Assembly (NCBI RefSeq): GCF_021869535.1
Contig: NW_026262581.1
Span: 114,356,771 to 114,420,770, forward strand
Direction of reading: 5' to 3'
DNA: 64,000 nt
Origin: Mytilus californianus
Taxonomy: Eukaryota; Mollusca; Bivalvia; Mytilida; Mytilidae
Numbering within the stretch: position 1 is the first letter of the stretch; each line of letters opens with the position of its first letter. Under the pieces are notes generated by a model. That model had not been told where the DNA came from and ran no database searches. It saw nothing but the letters and a program-made list of their open reading frames with translations. The translations under genes were made by a program, and so were the position numbers. Below, in pieces: positions 11,995 through 22,900 of this stretch.

Positions 11995-12470
11995 ATAAAA
12001 CAAATACTTTTGCTTCTGTTAGCCTTGCCAGTTGGGTCCTGCAGTTGTGAGAGATCGTTTTCTGCGCTACGGCGCCTTAAATAAAATTGAGAATGGAAAT
12101 CATAGTGGGGAATATGTCAAAGAGACAACAACCCGACCAAAGAGCAGACAACAACCGAAGGCCACCAATGGGTCTTCAACGCAGCGAGAAAATCCCGCAC
12201 CCGGAGATGGTCCTCAGCCGGACCCTAAATAAAACTGTGTACTAGTTCAGTGAAAATGGACGTCACACTAAACTCCAAAACATATAAATGAACTCAAATT
12301 AAAAAACATACAAGACGAACATGGAACAGGTCAACAATGACGGAAAGCAGATTACGTGGTCTGGCTATGCTACATATAAAAGTGACAATGTTGGCAATAT
12401 TGAATGCATAGAAGTGCTAAAGAGATGGGATTCGTCCGGGCACAGAAAAATCCCCTTAGCAATTGACAAA
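11995..12470 (+). pseudogene. hAT transposase C-terminal remnant, interrupted
   Basis: The first part (11995-12081) encodes LALPVGSCSCERSFSALRRLK in part, the classic hAT C-terminal dimerisation signature. The same domain resumes at 12319 with TW ... MTESRLRGLAMLHIKSDN. The 238 bp between are foreign: the reversed 3' end of the retroelement described at 39525. No upstream DDE/RNase H-like catalytic part is present, so this is a non-functional remnant. Confidence 0.75.
12082..12318 (-). repeat. Retroelement 3' end inserted in the hAT remnant
   Basis: Reads ATAAAATTGAGAATGGAAA ... AGAGACAACAACCCGACCA ..., the reverse complement of 40390-40633. It is 5'-truncated and contains only untranslated sequence. 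Short pieces of the same end are at 3738-3760 and 13512-13555. Confidence 0.7.
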
Positions 12471-13007
12471 GCCTAACCGAATAAAATTGTCAGTGTAAAC
12501 AAAATGTGTTACGTTATAATAATTTGAATTTGATAATTAAAAGTTATGAGTTATTAAGTATGCATTTTCATTTTAAGGTTTGAAAATTGTGTCTCTGAAA
12601 CGAAGTCAAAATAGCTCGATTGGGACAGCCAAAAAAGCATGATAAACCACAAAAAAGGCTCAACTTTAGGGGCCTTTCATTTTAAGTTCGCAAATTGTTT
12701 CCCTAAAACCTAGTAAAAATAGCTTGTGAAGAGTCACAAAGCAGAATGAAGCGTAAAAAATCTTACTTTACCGGCACACGTAATCTAACTCTGGTTTATA
12801 ACTATTTTCAATATATTCCAGGCACTTATTTATTAAAATATAACAAAAAATTAACAAGTGAATTTTGAAGAGGTACATTGCATACAGGGGAAAGGCCCGA
12901 AAACATATCATTTTCTGCTTAAAATGGGTCAAAAAATATTTTTCGCCTCGCTCCGCTCGGCGAAACTCAACTGCCTCCCCTTACTAGACAGACACTTTAC
13001 GGCCCTG

Positions 13008-16000
13008 CAGCACGTCATCACTACAATGACTTCCATTTTACGATTATAAAATTAGGTGGCGTAATGGGGAGATAATTTTGACGAAGTAGAATCCTGACTG
13101 CGAAAGCAGGAATTGTCTTTATTCGGGAGGTGTATTTAAATGATAACCGTGGCTTCTTTTCTTCAGATACAGTTAATATAAAATAGTGTGAATATTAACA
13201 CCGGCTAGGTCCACACTAGTATCACCGAATGCGACGGACTTCTACATCATTAAGTCTCTTGTAGGAAATTTTCTCAACCATACCACATCTTCTTGTGTTT
13301 ATATTAATACCGAATCGGAATATTAACCTGCCACGATGTAGCAATACCCAGTTATAGGAGAGTTGTTTGGCATTTTGGCACGGTGGATTTTTCAAATATG
13401 AAAGTTCGTATGCAATAAAATTCATTTTTAGACAGCTGAAGAAGAAAAGCTTAAATATTGTTTTTTTTATATGTTTTATTGGCTATTTTTTTTATTACAT
13501 ACATATGGTCGGGTTGTTGTCTCTTTGACACATTCCCCATTTCCATTCTCAATTTTATATACACATATAGGACACACACAGTGAACTTAATTTGTTAAAA
13601 ATCAAAAAAGGAAGATAGTAAAATGTATGAGTGTCATTTTTTATTTTTTATCTAAACTGTATATTGCTACCTGAACAACACATAACAAGGTTGCGATTAT
13701 TGGAGCAGGATCTGAGATTTATTCCGGTATTTTAAGTAAGGTTCGTTGTTTAAAGTCTTTAAGTTTTCTATGTAGCGTTTTTCGTCGTGTTTTCCTTTTT
13801 GTCCATGACTTTGTGTGTTTTTCTTCGACTAACGGTTTTTAATTGTCCCCTTCTGCCTCCTTTAGTGTTGTCTTATGACACCTTTTGAAAACTACCTCGA
13901 GGTTACTTAACTTGTAAAAAGGACAAAAGATATTGTTGAATACTTTATTACAAGGACAAAAATAGAAGACAATAAAATTTAAGACTGGTGAAATTATGTT
14001 AATATCAGTTCTATAGTCCATATCTAATCTTATATTACGGTTTACGCATTTCGAAGTCAAATTCATAGACTAATCATTTTACATCAATTAATTTAATTAT
14101 GCTGTCAAAGCAATTGTGTAGGGGTTGCTATGGAAAAATAGATTTGAAACGACAATAAGCCTTGTTGCTTTAGAAGAGAGGCGAAAGATACCAAAGGAAT
14201 ATTCAAACTCAATAAGTCGAAAATAAACTGACAACGCCATGGCTAAAAAGAAAAAGACAGACAAACAAACAAACAAACAACAGTACACAAAACACAACTT
14301 AGAAAACTAAAGACTCAGCAATAAGAACCCCACCAATTTTCTGTACACAATCCATAGTTTGTCTGTAGTCCGTTATATCGTTTGGGATGTATCACTACTC
14401 AGCTGCGCTCGATCTGAACAACAATAAATCCGATTCCCTGTGTACAGAAAATGTCCAGCTCATTGATGTCTGAAAACCCTTTCAATGATCCATATATCAA
14501 AATTGCTGAGCCTTCCAAAACAGAGGAGGTACAAATTACCCGGTCGACCGACTTTGAAGGAACTACCAAGACATTTTTGTTGTCAAATCTATTTTCGTGC
14601 AGATTGTATGCATGAATCATTTATAATTGGATTTAAGTCAAAACATTCTATCTGAATTTCCTGAACATGTATGAAGTATTTGCAACTGAACGTTCAGCAC
14701 ATGACTGCCTACCTTCCTACGTACAATTACATAATAAATATTTTGGCACACGGTAGGTGTTTGCAAATAAGTGACAGCAGTCTGCAAATGATGACAAGTA
14801 CGTTCCAGCTTCCACAATGTTCGTGCTAGGACTATTACAATATATTAGTCCTAGGTTCGAGCCTACATTCATATGGTAATATTAGTATCTGGTGTATTTC
14901 ATTACTGTAGAGTTGGTCACGTTTACACCAATCAGAAAGTTGGATTTAGACATGGCATGAAAAGAGTGCAGTATATATCGTAATGATGTAAAAATATCAA
15001 AATGTCTACGGTAACTTTTTGGCCTCTTGCATTTGAAATGAACAAAGTATTATGTTAACATGCAGAACATTGTCACTTTTGATGGATCAGTACAATGATA
15101 AACTTGATTGTTTGCCCAATTTCATAAGGCCTTCATCCATTTTACAATTTTGGAAGCAAAATTTGCTACATTTTGAGATCTTAAACAAACAAAAGACCAA
15201 CCCTGAGAGACTATTTTGCCAAATAATTTCCTATACATGAAGATGTTGAGATTTTATTGTGAGACAAACTTTTTCCGCATGACTATTTACCGAAAACTAA
15301 ATATAAACTCGGCATATGTGGTCAATTACGTTAATTTTGGCATGTTGTCCGAAGAACATAACAAATTAAATTTCTATGCACCAAAGTTACAAAGCTATAT
15401 GATTGAATATATACGGCATATACAAGACTGGAGAAATGCAATTCCAAGTAGCAAATGCCATAATCGTATCATTTCGATTAAATGTCACAAATAATCGGTT
15501 TTTTAATGGCTGTTTTAAAAAGTAATAAGAAATAATAAGGAAACAACAAAATATTATTACTTTTAGTGAAAACAGAAGGTAGTAAATCACGAAAACATAA
15601 AGTCAGCTGCACCGACAGATTATACTCTGACAATTTTTTTTTAGTCCCCCATTCCCAAACCACAATATTTACTCTTTTCTGTGACTGACATTTTAAAAGT
15701 TCAATTACAAAGCAAACTTTAGCAAAATCTAGCAGTAAATTATAACCATTTATCAGATATATTTATTTATATATTAACACGTCTATGATTTTTATTTAAG
15801 AATTAATTGTAGCATGCATTTGAGCAGAGTACAATATATCCTTTAAGTTATGCGCATATACAACATGTATAATTGAAGAATTCTTAGATAAGAAACATTT
15901 TCACATTTTTATGTAAAACTTTCAGAAAATAAGATTAACTTTGTTTACGAGTTTTTATTGAAAGTGGAAAGTACAAATTTATGTCTAAGATTTGAAGAGA

Positions 16001-16165
16001 ATTATATGTGAATTTTAATAGGTATTAAATAATGGGTTAAAAATCGCAAAAACTTCAACATTGTCAGTGGGAAAGTGACGTCAATGTGTTTATAGAGATC
16101 AGATTTCCCTGTTATCAAAACAAATTGTTGATTGATTAAGTCCATTTCTAATAGAGTTTACAGAC
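13008..16165. other. Intergenic region upstream of gene 2, retroelement debris
   Basis: Pieces: 13108-13185 (repeat of 10392-10470), 13512-13555 (retroelement 3' end, + orientation), 13735-13870 (+) and 14150-14280 (-), both untranslated tail of a reverse-transcriptase element. 14300-16165 shows no recognisable gene; small open frames near 15052-15494 have no identifiable domain. No clear TATA box or CpG cluster before the start codon at 16166. Confidence 0.45.
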
Positions 16166-16672
16166 ATGAACTGGGAATTCATAAACCAATGTCGTTTTCT
16201 TCTGTTTATTTTATTATTCCACCGGACAGTTAGTTATGGGCATTCATATGACCATGAAACTAGATTTTTAGAGTTGAGACCTTCACACAAAGTCGTTGAC
16301 CAAACTTCGAAGGACAAAGTGGAAGTGTTAGGATCCGCGTTGAAGAAACATATACATCTGCTGCGAGAAACATCAGAAACGAAAGTTGATCTCATTTTCT
16401 TGGTCGATAGTTCGGCTAGTGTAGGAAAAAGTAATTTTGGAAATGAATTAAAATTTGTTCGGAAACTATTAGCTGATTTTGTAGTAGACAATAATCACAC
16501 AAAGATAGCTGTGATAACGTTTTCCTCAAAGAGGTTTGTACTTAGACAGATAGATTATATAACACCACAGACGCAGGAAAAGCACAAGTGCACCTTAATT
16601 GATGATGATTTACCTAATATCAGATATAAAGGAGGCGGTACTTACACCCTAGGTGCATTCCGTGAAGCCAAG
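16166..16672 (+). CDS. SVEP1-like: SVEP1-like exon 1: signal peptide and first half of vWA
   Basis: ATG at 16166, 169 codons, donor AAG|GTAAGT (phase 0). Residues 9-25 are hydrophobic ([17 protein letters not shown]), a signal peptide likely cut near residue 25. The vWA fold begins about residue 73 ([18 protein letters not shown]). DSSAS is the metal-binding DxSxS MIDAS motif, and the later GGGTYT supplies the MIDAS Thr. An in-frame stop TAA lies upstream, so this ATG is the natural start; a 5' UTR exon cannot be excluded. Confidence 0.9.
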
Positions 16673-19600
16673 GTAAGTACGAGCAGCTCAGACAAGCAGT
16701 TTTTGTAGGATGGTTAAGGGGGGCTTGATTTTTGTTTTTGAAATGCAGATAGACGATAACGGGTTATATACCTAATCTCTATGGTTCATTCTGAACTTGA
16801 CACAAATCTGTCTTCAATTTACAAATGACTTATTTATTTTGGTTAGACAACAAGGAAAAGTTTGAGCATCCTAAAAGACACAAATTGTATACCACCATAA
16901 CTATGCAGATGTCAGATGTCACTTATTAATGTGCAATATTCACCCTTTTAATAGGCAATATAATTAACAAATTACTTCTATCGTTAAATTTAACTGTTTA
17001 GTCATTTTCCTGACAAAATAAAGACTTGAGTTTTTCTTGTGTATATTTAACGTCTAGTGAAGGGATTAAAACCTTGCACATCATCTCCATATTTACCTCA
17101 GCATTCGATCGAGAGTTTGTTTATATCAATTTGTCTTGTGGAAAGCCACAAAACAAAATTAAAATCTACTTGTGTCATTAAACTGATTTCTATCTTATAA
17201 AATTGCACGAGAGAATCTCAAACATATAATTTTTTTTCTAATCGCGAGATCTTGAAAACATGCTTCTCATCTGTCAACATTGTAATCTTATCTTCAGAGT
17301 AATTGACTAAGATTACTTCAATATGTGCCAATTAACTCAACAATTTCTTACAAACCATATAACATATCGTTGATGAATAACTAAGTGATAAGGCCGGAAT
17401 TTATAATTTTTTTATTTATTTAAAGAATGATTTTTTAGTTAAAAAATTGAGGACTTACATAGAAAAACCATAGATACATTGTACAAAATGAACGTAAAAG
17501 AGTTTCCACGTAAAAATCGAGTAGATCATTGTTCAACAAACGGCATGGTTTAAAACGAGAAAGTCTTAATTTACTGGGAAAATAACTTGGGATATCAACT
17601 TACAGATTAGATTCATGGGCTTGGTGAAGGCACTTGTTTAGAGAAATAAACTTGCTAAACAAGATTTTATTGAATAATAAACAACAAATTTAAAGTATTT
17701 GATTTTTTCAATATATTATATATAAGGAGCACCTGAGACTATCCCGGTTTTTGTTGCTCAGTTTTCTGTGAGTTTTGTGTACTGTTGTTTTTTTGGTAAT
17801 TCGTGCTATCCTTTTATAGTAAAATTTCTAAGACTGAGCGATAAATGTTACGCTGAACGCTCAAAGGGTCACATGTACACTCTCTAAGAAGAGCTTTTGA
17901 TAACATTTACAAAATGTAAAAATCAAAAAAGAGATGATGTATAATAAACAAAATATAATTATTCATCTGATTCAACATAACCTCTATTTATTACTCAATA
18001 GATGACATATCTTACAGGAACAGTTCTTATTTTGACACATTTGGACCATTTTTATTTTATATTTAAATTTTAGAAAGTCCTAAAGTCTGCTAGACAAGAT
18101 GCGAGCAAGGCCATTTTTCTCATAACAGATGGATTTTCAAATGGCGGTGATCCTAGACCTCATGCAAGAAGAATCAGAGAAAGTGGAGTCAAGATATTTA
18201 CAGTGGGCATTGCCAACGGCAACAGAGATGAATTATGGGACATGTCATCTGAACCAAAAAATGAAACGAGTTTCATTCTTGATAGTTTTGAAGAATTCGA
18301 ATCGTTGGCAAGAAGAGCTTTACACGAAGGTAGTTATAAACATTTTAAAATTGAGAACTGTTTATCTATGTACAATAATGTATACTAGTATTGTCATATA
18401 GAAAGTAGACTATGCGACTGCAGCAATATAACTATAGTTATTAAGGTCTGGGATAATTATAACATAGTTATCTTAGTTGAGGTATATTATTTGAATGTTT
18501 GAATAATGGTCATAGAAAGTTCCTGATAAGGTTTCTACTACAAACAATCTAAAAACTACTTGGTTTAACTTTTCATTTAGATTTAGGTCGCGGTGACTTT
18601 ATTGTACAGCCAGAAGATAAGTGCAGTGGGCTATGTTTTGAAGGATTTGATTGTTGTGATAAGAAGGCAACCTGTAAATGTGGGACATATACAGGAACAT
18701 ATGAATGTATTTGTGGACCAGGTTACTATGGCACCGGTCTTAAAGAATCATGCAAACGTAAGTCTTTCTTAAAAATTCCCTCGAACCGATCTCCTTTAGA
18801 TATAAAACTAAATCAGATCACATAGTACCTGATTTTTGCTTTTCAACTTCCAGATAAACTGCATCATATGTCTATCTAACTTGTAGGTAGCATGAACAGT
18901 CTAGCTCTTTAAAGATTAATTAGTTAAGATTTTAGGTCTCAGTTAAATTATTTAAAAATAAGAAGATGTGCTATGATTGCCAATGAGACAACTGTCCACT
19001 AGAGACCAAATGACGAAGATGTAAACACTTATTAATATAAGTTCTATATCCAAATATCAACATTTTTATCTACAATAAAGTTTTTAAATGCTAATGTTGA
19101 AGAAGTCAGTTGATTTTTTAGTATTCTGTTTTGGCGATTATACAATAAATCATTGAAGAAGACAAACTGCATAAATTGTAAGATTGTGAAAATTTTACTC
19201 TCGTTATTAAAATTCAATAATAGCTTAATGGTCACCAGACAATTTCTATTGTTGTATCCTTCCAGCATGTCCACCAGGAACATACAAAACTCGACCATGT
19301 CCTGGAGACGTCAGTACGTGTACCAGATGCCCTGATGAAAACCACACTACTTTTAAAGGAGCTGTTGATGTTACACAATGTGCCTGCAAGAAGGGATTTA
19401 GAGATTTTAATAACACTGGATGTGTAGGTGGGTTTAAAGGCAATTAATGTATGCGATACTTTATGCGTGCCTCCATTATTTTTTAATGAAGATCAGATTA
19501 TCCAGCAGTAATTACCAGACAGATTGCTTACAATGCTTTGATAATCACGCAAAAGACAAGAATGTATTGTACTATTATTTTTATGCCCCCGCCGTAGCGT

Positions 19601-19873
19601 CCGTCCGTACATCCCAAAATTGGTTTCCGTTCTCTAACTTAAGTTTGCCTCAACCCAATGTTATGAAACTTATACACAATGCTTATTACCACAAAACACA
19701 GATCACGTTTGAATTTTGGTGGCGTCACTTTAACCGTTCTAGATTTATGTCCCTTTATAAATGGAAAAATTGCAAATTTTTCATTTTCTTCTAAATATCA
19801 AGTAATTTTTATACGACCGCAAAAAAATTTTTGTGGTCGTATATTGGTATGACGTTGGCGTCGTCGTCGTCCG

Positions 19874-19905
<32 letters not shown>

Positions 19906-22900
19906 CGGCGTCGTCCGAAGACACATTGGTTTTCGCACTCTAACTTTAGTTTAAGTGAATGGATCTTTATGAAATTTTACCACAAGGTTCAATACCACAA
20001 AAGGAAGGTTGGGATTGATTTTGGGGGTTATGGTAATAACAGTAAAGGAATTAGGGGCCAAAAAGGGGCCAAAAATAAGCATTTTTGTAACTTCCAGACA
20101 TAACTTGTGTGTTAGTGTATGGATCTCTCTGACATTGTACCACAAGGTTCCATATCACTAAAGGAATGCTGGGATTGATTTTGGGGGTAATTGCCTCCAA
20201 ATTTTAGGAATTAGGGGCCAAAAAAGGGGCAAAAAACAAGCATTTTTCTAGTTTCATGACAATAACTTGTGTGTAAGTGTATGGATCTTTCTGAAATTGT
20301 ACTACAAGGTTCCATATCACAAAGGGAAAGCTGGGTTTGAGTTTGGGGGTAATTGCCCTAAACGTTTAGGAATTTGGGGCCAAAAAGGGGCCAAAAAACA
20401 CATTTTTTTCTAGTTTCCAGACAATAACTTGTGTTCAAGTGTATGGATCTCTCTGAAATTGTACTGCAAGGTACCATACCACAAAGGGAAGGCTGGGATT
20501 GAGTTTGGGGGTGATGAATCATAATGGGGGTTCAAAAAATTTTGGGGGGGATTTATTTTTTTTTCCTTTTTTTCTTTTTTTCCTTTTTTGTTTCTTTTAA
20601 AATTTTCCATTTTAAGTAGGATATTTCTGATTTATATTTAAAATCAAATAATAATGATATGGTAGGAGATACACACCAAACAGGATGTGTAAATTATTAT
20701 ATACATTTGTAATAAGTATTGTGCAATAGCAAGAAATTTTCAATTGCACAGTATTGCACAATAGCAAGAAATCTTCAATTGCACAGTATTGCGCAATAGC
20801 AAGAAATCTTCAATTGCACAGTATTGCGAAATAGCAAGAAATATCCAATAGCACAATATTGCGCAATAGCAAGAAATTGTCAATTGTACAGTATTGCGCA
20901 ATAGCAAGAAATATTTAATAGCACAGGATTGTGCAAAAGAAGATACTTCCTATAAATTGCTTATTTCTTGACCAATTTCAATGGGGTTTTATTCTTGATT
21001 TCATGGGGTTCTTTAATATGCTGAATCTAACCGTGTATTTAGTTTTTGGATTTTGGGCCCTGTTTTTAAATTGGTCCACATTGAGGTCCAAAGGGTCCAA
21101 AATTAAACTTTGTTTGATTTCATCAAAAATTGAATTATTGGCGTTCTTTGATATGCCGAATCTAACTGTGTATTTAGATTCTTAAATTTTGGTTCTGTTT
21201 TCAAATTGGTCTACATTAAGGTCCAAAGGGTCCAAAATTAAACTTAGTTTGATTTTAACAAAAATTGAATTCTTAGGGTTCTTTGATATGCTGAATCTAA
21301 ACATGTATTTAGATTTTTGATTATGGGCCCAGTTTTCAAGTTGGTCCAAATCGGGGTCCAAAATTAAACTTTGTTTGATTTCAACAAAAATTGAATATAT
21401 GGGGTTCTTTGATATGCTGAATCTAACCATGTATTTAGATTTTTGATTTTTGGGCCCCGTTATCAACTTTGTCCACATTGAGGTCAAAAGGGTCCAAAAT
21501 TAAACTTTGTTTGATTTCATCAAAAATTGAATTATTGGGGTTCTTTGATATGCCGAATCTAACCGTGTATTTAGATTCTTAATTTTTGGTTCCGTTTTCA
21601 AATTGGTCTACATTAAGGTCCAAAGGGTCCAAAATTAAACTTAGTTTGATTTTAACAAAAATTGAATTCTTAGGGTTCTTTGATATGCTGAATCTAAACA
21701 TGTATTTAGATTTTTGATTATGGGCCCAGTTTTCAAGTTGGTCCAAATCGGGGTCCAAAATTAAACTTTGTTTGATTTCAACAAAAATTGAATATATGGG
21801 GTTCTTTGATATGCTGAATCTAACCATGTATTTAGATTTTTGATTTTTGGGCCCCGTTATCAACTTTGTCCACATTGAGGTCAAAAGGGTCCAAAATTAA
21901 ACTTTGTTTGATTTCATCAAAAATTGAATTATTGGGGTTCTTTGATATGCCGAATCTAACCGTGTATTTAGATTCTTAATTTTTGGTTCCGTTTTCAAAT
22001 TGGTCTACATTAAGGTCCAAAGGGTCCAAAATTAAACTTAGTTTGATTTTAACAAAAATCGAATTCTTAGGGTTCTTTGATATGCTGAATCTAATCATGT
22101 ATTTAGATTTTTGATTATGGGCCTAGTTTTCAAGTTGGTCCAAATCGGGGTCCAAAATTAAACTTTGTTTGATTTCAACAAAAATTGAATATATGGGGTT
22201 CTTTGATATGCTGAATCTAACCATGTATTTAGATTTTTGATTTTTGGGCCCCGTTATCAACTTTGTCCACATTGAGGTCAAAAGGGTCCAAAATTAAACT
22301 TTGTTTGATTTCATCAAAAATTGAATTCTTGGGGTTCTTTGATACGCTGAATCTAACCATGTATTTAGATTTTGGATATTGGACCATAATAGGTGAATGT
22401 CCAATTTAAAATTTTTAAGTTCTTAGACCACATTCAATCTGTGTTAGAAACCTATGCTGTGTCAAATATTTAATCACAATCCAAATCCAAAGCTGTATCA
22501 AGCTTGAATGTTGTGTCCATACTTCCCCCAACTGTTCAGGGTTCGACCTCTGCGGTCGTATCAAGCTGCGCCCTGCGGAGCATTTTATTAAAATTGGAGT
22601 TATCTTCCTTTGTCCATGATTATAGTTGAATCAACTACAATCAATGCTTTATACAATGCAATGTTTAATTTTGACTTCCACTGATAAAACACAGGTCAAG
22701 TTGAATATGGGTAGTGTCACTTTAACCATTATTGAGTTATGCCCCTTTAAAAATCGAAAGATTGCAAATTTTTTAGTTTCCATTCTGTAACTTAAGTTTG
22801 TCCCAACCAAACATTATGAAACCTATACACAATATTCATTTTCACAAAACCAAGATCAAGTACAATTTTTTTGTTTCCGTTTTCTAACTTTAGTTTGCCT

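Larger units (their letters stand above)
11777..13007 (+). mobile_element. Deleted hAT-type DNA transposon, split by a retroelement tail
   Basis: Ends are inverted: CAGGGCCGTAAA at 11777 and TTTACGGCCCTG ending at 13007. Between them is the C-terminal dimerisation region of a hAT transposase in two pieces, and a GCCTCGCTCCGCTCGGCG motif also seen in reverse in the hAT-like element at 29647. The flanking 8-mers (CAGCTGCA, CAGCACGT) agree only in the first four bases, so a target duplication is not convincing. Confidence 0.65.
19806..22588 (+). mobile_element. Family A element, complete, with three tandem arrays
   Basis: 5' end is a small hairpin (ACGACCGC A/T-rich GGTCGT) followed by a GTC-repeat microsatellite (19850-19915). 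Then come about four units of about 155 bp (19920-20540), a 35-bp array (20718-20937) and a long array of about 131-bp units (20990-22370). The 3' end has TGCGGTCGTATCAAGCTGCG and closes CGGAGCATTTTATT. No protein domain. The architecture (fixed ends around tandem cores) resembles pearl elements of oysters and DINE/Helentron-type elements. Confidence 0.65.

Noticed and set aside
15052..15494. Overlapping small open frames upstream of gene 2
   Set aside because: No recognisable domain, start context or splice partners; composition like surrounding DNA.
20718..20937. Regular 35-bp repeats resembling a CRISPR array
   Set aside because: Units are directly joined with no spacers, in an animal intron, and inside a mobile element.
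21182..21884. Antisense 101-codon open frames repeated at 21182, 21579 and 36276, and similar ones at 54538-55606
   Set aside because: They are made by the 131-bp tandem repeats, differ only where the repeats differ, and show no domain or splice context.
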